Of a stretch of 64,000 bases of DNA, positions 26,862 to 34,855 are shown piece after piece. The position numbers and the translations under genes were made by a program. Every line of letters begins with the position of its first letter. The first letter of the stretch is position 1. The stretch spans positions 187,501 to 251,500 of the forward strand of contig JADJBE010000001.1 in NCBI GenBank assembly GCA_016703895.1, read 5' to 3'. The notes beneath the pieces were generated by a model that was given only the letters and a program-made list of their open reading frames with translations, was not told the DNA's origin and did not search any database. Origin of the DNA: Pseudomonadota bacterium (GTDB lineage Bacteria; Pseudomonadota; Gammaproteobacteria; Steroidobacterales; Steroidobacteraceae).

Positions 26862-28214
26862 CTAAGAAGCAGCCTGGATGGGAGGACGCGGCCGCGAACC
26901 AGATTGCTCACTCGCCGCCAAAGCTCGCACTCGCTGCGTATCCGAGATGATGGTCGGTGCGTCGGCCGGCAAGCGAAAGCCCGCTGCGGATTCGCGCAAA
27001 TCAGCCGACAGCTCAGCCAGTTTGGCAATGCCCTGCGAGGTGGCGCTGGTCGACTCTGCAGTCTGGCCGCTGATTTCCTTCAATACTTGCATGTTGCGCG
27101 CAATGCTTTGCGCTTCGCTTGCCTGATGGCGCGAACTGGCGGAAATGTTTTGCACCAGGCTGGCGATCTGATTAGACACTTGTTCGATTTCCTCGAGCGC
27201 AGCGCCAGCGTTCTCTGCCAATAATGCACCACCCACCACGTCCGTTGTACTGCGCTCCATCGAAACGACCGCTTCATTGGTATCCGCCTGAATGGTGCGC
27301 ACGAGTCCTTCGATTTGGCGCGTAGCGGCGGCGGCACGCTCGGCGAGTCGCTGTACTTCATCGGCCACGACCGCGAAGCCGCGGCCGGCATCGCCCGCCA
27401 TCGACGCCTGGATTGACGCATTCAGCGCAAGAATATTGGTCTGCTCCGCGATGTCATTGATGAGCTCGACGATGTTGCCGATCTCCTGCGAGCTCTCCCC
27501 CAGTCGCTTGATCCGCTTGGACGTATCCTGGATTGTCTCGCGTATGGAGTTCATGCCATCGATCGTGCGCCGCACAGCGTCACCGCCCTTGTGTGCGACG
27601 TCGACCGAATGACGCGCAACATCCGAGGCGCGTTCGGCATTGCCAGAGATCTCCTCGGTGGAGCCGGCCATGGTAGCCGCCGACTCCGTGGCCGCCACCA
27701 GTTGCTTGGACTGCGCGGCTGCGGCTTTGGCGAGATGCTGCGACAGGCCCTGTGTCTGGCGCGTGGCGCCATCCAATTGGATCGCCGACTGATTGATAGT
27801 ACTAACAAGATCGCGCAGCACACCGATCGCGTAGTTGATCGAATCCGCGATCGTCCCGGTGATGTCTTCGGTCACGGTAGCCTGGACGGTCAGATCGCCG
27901 TCGGCGAGCGGGGCGAGCTCGTCGAGCAGGCGCAGGATCGCCTCCTGATTGCGTTCGCTCTCTTTGCGCTGCACGAGCACAACTGCCTCGCGCTCGACCA
28001 CGTCCGCCTCGATGCGACGAATGCGTTGCCAGGCAAACAAAGCGAGTATCAAGGTGACGATACCGGCGAGCGCGACACCCGCATAAATGGGTGCGAGGCT
28101 CGTCGAGAATCCGATCGCGGCAGCTATGCCTGCCGCCGCACTGACCGCAGCGGCGAGCAGCAGCAGCTGCCCAACAGTCTTGACGGTCTTGGCGGAATTC
28201 GGTTGCGTCGGCAT
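26862..28214 (-). CDS. pilJ: PilJ-type methyl-accepting chemotaxis protein lacking the periplasmic domain
   Basis: Receptor of the Pil-Chp system, between pilI and chpA. Only 450 residues, against roughly 680 for Pseudomonas PilJ. Two adjacent transmembrane helices (about residues 13-36 and 40-63) are separated by only a few residues, so there is almost no periplasmic part. The cytoplasmic half is typical of PilJ: NQEAILRLLDELAPLADGDLTVQATVTEDITG, a coiled coil and the signalling hairpin with INDIAEQTNILALNASIQ and GRGFAVVADEVQRLAERA. The gene is 10 bp from chpA and 32 bp from pilI. The assignment rests on context plus the PilJ-like HAMP-proximal sequence; signal input would have to differ from classical PilJ. 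Confidence 0.88.
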   Translation of the reverse strand: MPTQPNSAKTVKTVGQLLLLAAAVSAAAGIAAAIGFSTSLAPIYAGVALAGIVTLILALFAWQRIRRIEADVVEREAVVLVQRKESERNQEAILRLLDELAPLADGDLTVQATVTEDITGTIADSINYAIGVLRDLVSTINQSAIQLDGATRQTQGLSQHLAKAAAAQSKQLVAATESAATMAGSTEEISGNAERASDVARHSVDVAHKGGDAVRRTIDGMNSIRETIQDTSKRIKRLGESSQEIGNIVELINDIAEQTNILALNASIQASMAGDAGRGFAVVADEVQRLAERAAAATRQIEGLVRTIQADTNEAVVSMERSTTDVVGGALLAENAGAALEEIEQVSNQIASLVQNISASSRHQASEAQSIARNMQVLKEISGQTAESTSATSQGIAKLAELSADLRESAAGFRLPADAPTIISDTQRVRALAASEQSGSRPRPPIQAAS

Positions 28215-28246
28215 GGTGTTATTTTGTGCCTCTCAGGCAGCGCCCC

Positions 28247-28810
28247 TCAGGCCGCGGCATCCTGAAACCCAGCGCTTTCCAACAACGAGCGTAGCGACAA
28301 CACAGGCCACTGCTCCGTGCCGCGACGAAATGCTCCCGCCAGATACCGGTCGCAGCGCACGACGGTAGGCGGCGCGTCACCGCTGAACTCGCCGTCAGCG
28401 AAACGCCGGAAACCCAGCACTTCATCGACTAACAAGCCGGCCGGCACTTCGCGGTGCGAGCCGACGATCACACGCGCATTGCGCGTCGCCGATGTGGTGC
28501 CGCTGCCGAGAAATTGGCGCAAGTCGATGATCGGCAGTAACTGACCGCGCACGTTGGCCAGCCCCTTGATCCAGACCTTGGCACCCGGCACGCGCGTAAT
28601 GCTGGGCGGGACTGCGAGAACTTCGCGCGTTTCTTCGCGCGCGACCAGATACAACTCGCCGGCCATCTTGAAAGCCACACCGACCCACTCGCGACCAGCG
28701 GGGTTTTCGGTGGCCGCCGCCGCCGTGACGGCACGACCACGACGCTCGAGTTCCGCGAGGAGTTCGAACGGTCGGTCACGCAGAGATTTGAGCGATAGCG
28801 ACTCGGACAT
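28247..28810 (-). CDS. pilI: CheW-like coupling protein PilI
   Basis: Couples the PilJ receptor to the ChpA kinase. The 187-residue protein carries one CheW domain (about residues 42-178): WVGVAFKMAGELYLVAREETREVL, WIKGLANVRGQLLPIIDLRQFLG and ARVIVGSHREVPAGLLVDEVLGFRR. The N-terminal extension beginning MSESLSLKSLRDRPFELLAELERRG is characteristic of PilI. It lies 1 bp downstream of pilH and 32 bp upstream of pilJ, so it is part of one transcription unit. Confidence 0.93.
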   Translation of the reverse strand: MSESLSLKSLRDRPFELLAELERRGRAVTAAAATENPAGREWVGVAFKMAGELYLVAREETREVLAVPPSITRVPGAKVWIKGLANVRGQLLPIIDLRQFLGSGTTSATRNARVIVGSHREVPAGLLVDEVLGFRRFADGEFSGDAPPTVVRCDRYLAGAFRRGTEQWPVLSLRSLLESAGFQDAAA

Positions 28811-28811
28811 G

Positions 28812-29177
28812 TCAGGCAGCGAGCGTCGCCTGCACCTTCGCCACGAGTTGGTCGGGCGAAACCGGCTTGACCATGTAATCCACGGCGCCCTGGCGCAGAC
28901 CCCAGATCTTGTCTGTCTCCTGTCCTTTGGACGTCACCATGATAATCGGTATGGCGCGTGTCTTGGGGTCGTTCGACAGCGTGCGCGTCGCCTGATAGCC
29001 GTTAACCCCCGGCATGACGACATCCATGAAAATCAAATCCGGCGTCATTTCGCGGGCCAGCCGCACGCCTTCGGCACCATCGGCGGCACTCGCCGTCTGA
29101 AAACCGGACTTTTCGAGTGCACTTTTCATCACGTGCACCTCGGTGGGCGAATCGTCCACGATGAGAATGAGCGTCAT
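28812..29177 (-). CDS. pilH: Response regulator PilH
   Basis: Single-domain CheY-like receiver of 121 residues. The phosphoacceptor Asp is in DLIFMDVVMPGVNGYQA, the acidic pair in LIVDDSPTEV, the conserved Thr/Ser in IIMVTSKGQ and the Lys in YMVKPVSPDQL. In Pseudomonas PilH acts on pilus retraction or as a phosphate sink in the Pil-Chp relay. It lies 4 bp downstream of pilG and immediately before pilI. Confidence 0.95.
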   Translation of the reverse strand: MTLILIVDDSPTEVHVMKSALEKSGFQTASAADGAEGVRLAREMTPDLIFMDVVMPGVNGYQATRTLSNDPKTRAIPIIMVTSKGQETDKIWGLRQGAVDYMVKPVSPDQLVAKVQATLAA

Positions 29178-29181
29178 GGGG

Positions 29182-29577
29182 TCACCTGGGTCCGATGTGT
29201 GTCTCGATGGCAGATAACAGCTCGTCCTTGGTGAACGGCTTGGTCAGATAATGCTCCGACCCGACGATACGACCGCGCGCGCGATCGAACAGCCCATCCT
29301 TGGAGGACAGCATGATCACGGGAATCGATTTGAAAACCTTGTTGTGCTTGATCAGCGAACAGGTCTGGTAGCCATCCAGCCGCGGCATCATGATGTCGAC
29401 GAAGACGATGTCGGGAGAGTGGTCCGCTACCTTGGCGAGCGCGTCGAAACCGTCGACCGCCGTGAAAACCTCGCAGCCTTCTTTGGCGAGCAGGGTCTCC
29501 GCCGTCTTGCGGATCGTCTTGCTGTCGTCGATGACCAGCACCTTGAGACCCTTCAGAACCTGATTGTCGTCCGTCAC
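29182..29577 (-). CDS. pilG: Response regulator PilG
   Basis: First gene of the Pil-Chp cluster; CheY-like receiver that promotes pilus extension in Pseudomonas and related bacteria. The 131-residue protein begins at GTG 29577, chosen because AGGAG lies 10 bp upstream and it gives the usual PilG N-terminus (LKGLKVLVIDDSKTIRKTAE). The phosphoacceptor Asp is in DIVFVDIMMPRLDGYQTC, with IMLSSKDGLFDRARGRIVGSEHYLTKPFTKDEL completing the receiver. The frame is open to 29772, but those codons are in the promoter space shared with the divergent gshB. Confidence 0.95.
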   Translation of the reverse strand: MTDDNQVLKGLKVLVIDDSKTIRKTAETLLAKEGCEVFTAVDGFDALAKVADHSPDIVFVDIMMPRLDGYQTCSLIKHNKVFKSIPVIMLSSKDGLFDRARGRIVGSEHYLTKPFTKDELLSAIETHIGPR

Positions 29578-29759
29578 ACCCTGATCACTCCTGATAGAGA
29601 CGCGCATAGTAAAGGCTGCAGCGACTAAAATGCTGATACACCACGCAGTCTGCATTGTATTTTTAACATATCGGTATACCCCTCGCCATGCCATCCACGT
29701 CACGTTTTGACACGTCGACGCCAAACTTTGGCCTATGACTACTTTTGGAAGGAGCCTTG

Positions 29760-30737
29760 ATGACCCAAGCAATTCGCCTCGCCGTCGTAATGGACCCTAT
29801 CGCAGACTGCAAATTTGCGAAGGACTCCACACTCGCCATGTTATGGGCGGCGCAGAAGCGTGGCTGGGAGCTGTTTTACCTCGAGCAGAGTGACCTGTGG
29901 CTGCGCGACGGGGTTGCGATGGGCCGCGCCGCGCCGCTGGCGGTCATCGCGAACCCGAAGCGTTGGTTCGAGCTCGGCACTGCGGCCGCGACACCGCTTG
30001 CCAGTTTCGATTGCGTGCTGATGCGCAAAGACCCGCCATTCGACACCGAGTACATCTATTCCACTTACGTCCTGGAACGGGCCGAACTCGCCGGCACGCT
30101 GATCGTCAACCGGCCGCAGGGCCTGCGCGACATCAACGAGAAAGTCTTTACTGCCTGGTTCCCGGAGTGCTGCGCGTCCACGCTGATCTGTCGCAATATG
30201 GCAGACATGGCGGCGTTTGCGCGCGAGCATGGCAAGATCGTCGTCAAGCCATTGCATGGCATGGGTGGGCGGTCGATTTTCGTGACCGAAGTGGGCGACA
30301 AGAACATGCAGGTGATTTTCGAGACGCTGACCGACTACGGCTCACGTTTCGCGATCGCGCAGCGTTATCTGCCGGAGATCGCGACCAGCGGTGATTCGCG
30401 TGTGTTGCTCATCGACGGCGAACCCGTACCGTTCGCGCTCGCGCGGATGCCTACAGCCACAGACAATCGCGGCAACCTCGCCGCCGGCGCGGCAGGTGTC
30501 GGCAGGCCGCTCAACGACCGCGATCGCTGGCTGGCGGCGCAGATTGGCCCGGAGCTCGCACGGCGCGGCATGCTGTTTGTCGGACTCGATGTGATCGGTG
30601 GCTACGTCACCGAGATCAATGTCACCAGCCCCACCGGCATCCGCGAACTCGACCAACAGTTCGACCTCGATATCGCCAGTCTGCTGATGGATGTGATCGG
30701 CCGGAAACTCGCCGACCGAGGTGTCGCCGGCGCGTGA
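29760..30737 (+). CDS. gshB: Glutathione synthetase
   Basis: ATP-grasp ligase that joins gamma-glutamylcysteine and glycine. The 325-residue protein has the N-terminal IADCKFAKDSTLAMLWAAQKRGWELFYL, the MRKDPPFDTEYIYSTYVLE motif, the ATP-binding KIVVKPLHGMGGRSIF and the metal-binding C-terminal EINVTSPTGIREL. The ATG at 29760 is preceded by AAGGAG; a second in-frame ATG five codons upstream is less likely. It is divergent from pilG and overlaps the following TonB-like gene by 4 bp. gshB next to pilG is a recurring gammaproteobacterial order. Confidence 0.97.
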   Translation: MTQAIRLAVVMDPIADCKFAKDSTLAMLWAAQKRGWELFYLEQSDLWLRDGVAMGRAAPLAVIANPKRWFELGTAAATPLASFDCVLMRKDPPFDTEYIYSTYVLERAELAGTLIVNRPQGLRDINEKVFTAWFPECCASTLICRNMADMAAFAREHGKIVVKPLHGMGGRSIFVTEVGDKNMQVIFETLTDYGSRFAIAQRYLPEIATSGDSRVLLIDGEPVPFALARMPTATDNRGNLAAGAAGVGRPLNDRDRWLAAQIGPELARRGMLFVGLDVIGGYVTEINVTSPTGIRELDQQFDLDIASLLMDVIGRKLADRGVAGA

Positions 30738-31645
30738 ACGGTCAGGCTCAAGCGCTGGTCGACGGGTCCACGTCGATCCGTGACCGTCTCATGACGACGG
30801 TGTTGTTGGCCGCGCTGCTGCACGCCGTCGTGATCGTGGGCGTTACGTTTGGCGGGCTGCCGGACGAACGGTCGACCGCGCCTGGCCTTGAGGTATTGCT
30901 GGTCTCGGACGATGTGCCGTCCGCGCGGGAGAACCCCAACGCGCGCTACCTCGCGCAACGCACTCAACTTGGCGCTGGGGCCGACGACGGCACGAACAAC
31001 ACTGTGCCGCGGCCGGTCGCCGAGTCCTTGGCGACGGATGGCGCACCCGACGGCGACTTCACCGCCGCCGCCAACGGCGGCCTCGGCCAACGACCCAGCG
31101 AGCGCGTGCTGACTAGCGCTGCACCGCAGGCCGAGATCTTGTACTTCGCGCCACCCGCGCAAGCGGCCGAGACGCGCGACATGCCTCTGCTGGTCGACGG
31201 CAGCAGCGCGCAGAATCGCGCCGGCGACACAAACCCGGACGATGCCAGCCTGCGCGGCCCGCAACGTGAGGAACTGTGGACAACCCCCGATACTCGCGAG
31301 GCGGTGCTGGCCCCCTACCTCGTCGCCTGGCGGGACAAGATCGAGCGGCTTGGAACCCTCAATTTCCCGGTTGCAGCCCGCCGTCACAAGGCCAGCAGCA
31401 ATCCCGTACTCGAAGTGGCCATCGCGGCCGACGGCACACTGTACGAGGCGAAGGTCCGTCGTAGCAGCGGCTCGCTACCACTGGACCAGGCCACGCTCGA
31501 CATTCTGAAGCTCGCCAGTCCTTTTGATCCCTTTCCCAAAGAGCTGGCGGCACGCTACGGCGTGTTGCGGTTTGCCTACGAATGGCGCTTCGAGGGCATC
31601 ACGCCGGGACGCGGCGTGCTCACTGCACCGGCTGACGCCGAGTAG
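30734..31645 (+). CDS. TonB-family energy-transducer-like protein
   Basis: A 303-residue protein starting at a GTG that overlaps the gshB stop. An N-terminal helix (about residues 20-40; LMTTVLLAALLHAVVIVGVTFGG) anchors it in the inner membrane. The middle is extended and rich in Ala, Pro, Asp and Thr. A TonB-like C-terminal domain (about 205-290) has GTLNFPVAARRHKASSNPVLEVAIAADGTLYEAKVRRSSGSLPLDQATLDILKLASPFDPFP. The usual YP.AA motif appears as FPVAARR. It may energise an outer-membrane receptor or have a separate role; no ExbBD genes are nearby. Confidence 0.82.
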   Translation: MNGQAQALVDGSTSIRDRLMTTVLLAALLHAVVIVGVTFGGLPDERSTAPGLEVLLVSDDVPSARENPNARYLAQRTQLGAGADDGTNNTVPRPVAESLATDGAPDGDFTAAANGGLGQRPSERVLTSAAPQAEILYFAPPAQAAETRDMPLLVDGSSAQNRAGDTNPDDASLRGPQREELWTTPDTREAVLAPYLVAWRDKIERLGTLNFPVAARRHKASSNPVLEVAIAADGTLYEAKVRRSSGSLPLDQATLDILKLASPFDPFPKELAARYGVLRFAYEWRFEGITPGRGVLTAPADAE

Positions 31646-31695
31646 CTTGGGCTGCGGTGGCGAATCGCGAGCGTGGTTGCCATACTGAAGCCCGC

Positions 31696-32259
31696 ATGGT
31701 CGAAAGCACCAATCTGTCGAATCATCTGTTGATCGCGATGCCGCAGCTGGCGGATCCGAACTTCAACCAGACCGTGACTCTCGTCTGTGAGCATGGCGAG
31801 CGCGGCGCGTTGGGAATCATCCTCAATCGACCCTTGCCGATGACGCTGGCCGAAGTGTTTGAACAGATGAAGATCGAACCGACCCATCCTGGCGTTGCCG
31901 AGTTGCCAGTGCTGCGCGGCGGACCGGTACACATGGACCGCGGCTTTGTGCTGCACCGTCCGGGTGGCCAGTGGGACTCGACCCATCAGATATCCGCCGG
32001 CATCCAGGTGACGACGTCGCGCGACGTGCTGGTCGCCATGGCGAACGGCGATGGGCCGGCCAAGGCCTGTATCGCGCTGGGCTACGCAGGCTGGGAAGCG
32101 GGCCAGCTCGAGCAGGAAATTCGCGATAACTCCTGGCTGGCTGTCGAAGCGAACGATGAGGTGGTCTTCGAGCTGCCTTTCGACGAGCGATGGCCGGCGG
32201 CACTGCGCTTGCTAGGGGTCGAAGCCAGTCAGCTCACCTCGTTCGCGGGCCATGCCTGA
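31696..32259 (+). CDS. yqgE: YqgE/AlgH family protein
   Basis: A 187-residue conserved protein of unknown molecular function, also called AlgH because it was linked to alginate regulation in Pseudomonas. Family features are LSNHLLIAMPQLADPNFNQTVTLVCEHGERGALGIILNRP at the N-terminus, LRGGPVHMDRGFVLH and GYAGWEAGQLEQEIRDNSWL. The ATG at 31696 gives the normal N-terminus; the frame opens 13 codons upstream. It overlaps ruvX by 8 bp, a pairing found across gammaproteobacteria. Confidence 0.95.
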   Translation: MVESTNLSNHLLIAMPQLADPNFNQTVTLVCEHGERGALGIILNRPLPMTLAEVFEQMKIEPTHPGVAELPVLRGGPVHMDRGFVLHRPGGQWDSTHQISAGIQVTTSRDVLVAMANGDGPAKACIALGYAGWEAGQLEQEIRDNSWLAVEANDEVVFELPFDERWPAALRLLGVEASQLTSFAGHA

Positions 32260-32710
32260 CGACACGCGGCTGGTCCTCGCCTTCGATTTCGGTCTCAAAC
32301 GCATTGGACTTGCGAGCGGCGACACGCTCACTCGCACGGCGGCACCGCTCAGCACGCTGCACTCCACCACCGGTACGCCGGATTGGTCGGGTATTGGCAA
32401 ACAGATTGCGGCGCTTACGCCTGCACAGCTCGTGGTCGGCGAGCCGTATAATGCCGACGGGTCGACGAGCGCGATGACCGCCACGGTGCGCGCCTTCGCG
32501 GCTGAGTTGGCGCAGCGATTCGCATTGCCGGTGGCGCTGATCGATGAGCGCTGGTCATCGATCGATGCCGAGGACCGGCTCCGGGCGGCACGCGCAAGCG
32601 GCCAGCGGCGGCGGCGAGTAAGGCGCGAGGACGTGGATGCACGCGCTGCGGCAGTCATTCTCGAGCGCTGGTTCGAGCGGCATCCCGCAACAGGCCAACC
32701 ACAGCAGTAG
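32252..32710 (+). CDS. ruvX: RuvX/YqgF-family putative Holliday-junction resolvase, 16S rRNA processing factor
   Basis: RNase H-like nuclease of 152 residues, implicated in pre-16S rRNA 5'-end processing and in resolvase activity. The first acidic motif is LVLAFDFGLKRIGLASG; the second conserved region is VVGEPYNADGS, and IDERWSSIDAEDRLR contains the conserved Glu and Arg. DARAAAVILERWF is the C-terminal helix with the third acidic site. It overlaps yqgE by 8 bp. pyrB follows 13 bp downstream, making a yqgE-ruvX-pyrB unit. Confidence 0.94.
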   Translation: MPDDTRLVLAFDFGLKRIGLASGDTLTRTAAPLSTLHSTTGTPDWSGIGKQIAALTPAQLVVGEPYNADGSTSAMTATVRAFAAELAQRFALPVALIDERWSSIDAEDRLRAARASGQRRRRVRREDVDARAAAVILERWFERHPATGQPQQ

Positions 32711-32723
32711 TGAGGAACAACGA

Positions 32724-33695
32724 TTGAAGAGCGCCGCGACCACACTGCCGAGCAACATCACCCGTGCCAATGGCACGCTGCGTCATCTGCTGACGCTGGA
32801 AGACTTGCCACGCGCCACATTGGAGTCGTTACTGGACGATGCGGAGCGGTTCGTGCGTCCGCTGAGCTCACCACCGGCACGGACTAACAGCCTGGCGGGT
32901 GTCACGGTCGCCAATCTGTTCACCGAACCTTCAACCCGCACGCGAGTGTCATTCGAGCTCGCCGCGCGGCGACTCGGCGCCGACGTCGTCAATCTTGAAG
33001 TACAGCTCTCGTCGCGCACCAAGGGCGAGAGCATGCTCGACACGATCTTTACGCTGCAAGCCTGTCACGTCGACGTCTTTGTGATCCGCGACTCAGAAGT
33101 GGGTGTACTGCGCCTGGTCGCTAACAATGTCGAACCGCATGTCAGCGTGCTCTCCGCGGGCGAGGCGCACTTGTCGCACCCCACCCAAGGGCTGCTGGAC
33201 ATGCTCACGATTCGGCATCACAAGCCGAACTTCGAAAAGCTTGGCGTGGCGATCGTGGGCGATATTCGCCATTCGCGCGTCGCACGGTCCGCCTGGATTG
33301 CCTTGCGCACACTGGGCGTCACCGATATTCGCATCGTGGCGCCCGCGGCCTTGATGCCTGACGCCGACCAGTTCAGCGGCTGCCAACGTGTCGAATCGAT
33401 CGAGGCCGGTATCGCCGGAGTCGATGTCGTGATGATGCTGCGGATTCAGAAGGAGCGCATGCAGAGTGCCGCGGTACCAGACGCAGAAGACTATTTTTCC
33501 GAATACGGACTGTCAGCGGCGCGGCTCGCATGCGCCAAACCGGATGCGATCGTCATGCACCCGCAGCCGATGAATCGCGGCATCGAGATTTCCTCTGAAG
33601 TGGCCGATGGACCGCAGTCCGTGATACGAGAGCAAGTCAGCAATGGCGTCGCCGTGCGCATGGCGGTGCTCGAGACGATCGTGGCGGGACGATGA
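32724..33695 (+). CDS. pyrB: Aspartate carbamoyltransferase catalytic subunit
   Basis: Second step of pyrimidine synthesis (carbamoyl phosphate plus aspartate). The 323-residue protein has the carbamoyl-phosphate loop EPSTRTRVSFE, SRTKGESMLDTI, the HPTQGLLDMLTI motif and MHPQPMNRGIEI. The start is set at TTG 32724 because GAGGA lies about 7 bp upstream and ruvX ends at 32710; an ATG at 32637 inside ruvX is unlikely. It overlaps the next gene by 4 bp. No pyrI or pyrC-like gene follows; instead a PyrK-like protein is next. Confidence 0.95.
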   Translation: MKSAATTLPSNITRANGTLRHLLTLEDLPRATLESLLDDAERFVRPLSSPPARTNSLAGVTVANLFTEPSTRTRVSFELAARRLGADVVNLEVQLSSRTKGESMLDTIFTLQACHVDVFVIRDSEVGVLRLVANNVEPHVSVLSAGEAHLSHPTQGLLDMLTIRHHKPNFEKLGVAIVGDIRHSRVARSAWIALRTLGVTDIRIVAPAALMPDADQFSGCQRVESIEAGIAGVDVVMMLRIQKERMQSAAVPDAEDYFSEYGLSAARLACAKPDAIVMHPQPMNRGIEISSEVADGPQSVIREQVSNGVAVRMAVLETIVAGR

Positions 33696-34615
33696 GCGCG
33701 CCGGCGGACCTCGCCGGCCGTAGTGCCGGACAGCATCCCGCGCACCGTGGTTCGATCTTTCTTGAGGACGGGCGCGTCCTCGAGCAGGTCGCCTGGCCCG
33801 GCGAGCAGTACGTGCTACGCATCCACGCGCCGCAGTGCGCCGCGCGTGCCGAGCCCGGCAGTTTCGTCCATTTGAGCTGCGATCCTGCCATCCAGATGCG
33901 CCGGCCGCTGTCCATCCAACGCGTCGACGCCAAAGCCGGTTGGATCGAGATTCTTTACAAGGTACTCGGTTCGGGCCTTGCCGCGCTCGCTGCACGTAAA
34001 GCTGGCGATGTATTGAGTGTCCTCGGCCCGATCGGCCAGGGGTTCGAACCCGACCCCGCGCGCCCGCGCGCCTTGTTAGTCGGCGGTGGCGTCGGTATTC
34101 CGCCGATGGTGTTTCTCGCCGACTGGATGCAGCAGCGCGCAGTTGAGAACTGGCACCCGCTCGTGCTGATGGGCTCGGAGATTCCGTTTCCCTTCAAGAC
34201 ACGGCCGTCGACTATCATGGTGGCCGGCATGCCCGCCGGCGTGATCGCATCCATGCCGTTGTTGGACGGCTGGGGCATTCCCAGCCGACTGGCATCGCGC
34301 GCCGGTTTCGCCGGTTGTTATGACGGATTCGTGACGCAGCTAGCCGATGATTGGCTTGGCGCGCTCAATACGAAATCGTTAGCCGAGGTAGCAATCTACT
34401 CCTGCGGGCCGACACCGATGCTCGAGGCCGTGACGCAGGTGGCACGCAAATACCGTGTGCCGTGTCAGGTGTCGCTCGAGGAGTTCATGGCCTGCGCCGT
34501 TGGCGGTTGCGCTGGTTGCACGGTCCGAGTGGAGACGCCGGCGGGGCCTGCCATGAAGCGTGTCTGTGTCGATGGGCCGGTGTTTGATGCTTATACGGTG
34601 TTCGCTGCAGCGTAG
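33692..34615 (+). CDS. PyrK-like dihydroorotate dehydrogenase electron-transfer subunit
   Basis: Ferredoxin-reductase-type flavoprotein of 307 residues. The N-terminal FAD domain carries MRRPLSIQRVD and GSGLAALAARKAGDVLSVLGPIGQGF; the NAD-binding part has LLVGGGVGIPPMVFLADW; the C-terminus has a [2Fe-2S] cysteine cluster in CAVGGCAGC with a fourth Cys downstream (RVCVD). This matches the PyrK subunit of NAD-linked class 1B dihydroorotate dehydrogenase. It overlaps pyrB by 4 bp, supporting a pyrimidine role. No pyrD partner is visible in the window, so its electron acceptor or donor remains open. Confidence 0.85.
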   Translation: MSAPADLAGRSAGQHPAHRGSIFLEDGRVLEQVAWPGEQYVLRIHAPQCAARAEPGSFVHLSCDPAIQMRRPLSIQRVDAKAGWIEILYKVLGSGLAALAARKAGDVLSVLGPIGQGFEPDPARPRALLVGGGVGIPPMVFLADWMQQRAVENWHPLVLMGSEIPFPFKTRPSTIMVAGMPAGVIASMPLLDGWGIPSRLASRAGFAGCYDGFVTQLADDWLGALNTKSLAEVAIYSCGPTPMLEAVTQVARKYRVPCQVSLEEFMACAVGGCAGCTVRVETPAGPAMKRVCVDGPVFDAYTVFAAA

Positions 34616-34635
34616 GGTTTGTTTTGCAGGTGCGA

Positions 34636-34799
34636 TGTGGGCGTGGTGACGAGTCTGGATCGATCGCGGCCTGACGGCCGTTCCCTTGCACAGTTCCGGC
34701 GCGCATTTTCCTCCGGCGTCACGGCTAACCGAATTACGGGACAGGAGCGCGCCGGAACCATGCTGCGGCGATCTCAACAGACTCACCACCACGCCCACA
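34636..34799 (+). repeat. Structured dispersed repeat, copy 1
   Basis: One of four copies of a stem-forming element. Outer arms at 34636-34657 and 34778-34799 are complementary at 20 of 22 positions. The core has a small hairpin (CGGCC, loop TGAC, GGCCG), then TTCCCTTGC, and inner arms GTTCCGGCGCGC and GCGCGCCGGAAC that pair perfectly around a loop with CTCCGGCGTCACGGCTAAC. Oriented + (TCGATCGCG end first), it starts 20 bp after the PyrK-like gene stop. Beyond it, 34800-34855 shows nothing more. Not a known family that I can name. Confidence 0.85.
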
Positions 34800-34855
34800 A
34801 CGCGCCTGCCAAATAGACACTTCGCCTGGCGGCTATTTGTGGCCGGAGAGAAGAC

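Noticed and set aside
34040..34055. tRNA T-arm-like GGGTTCGAACCC and a similar GGTTCGAATCC near 9639
   Set aside because: Both lie inside well-supported coding genes (the PyrK-like gene and tyrA), and no acceptor, D or anticodon arm can be folded around them.
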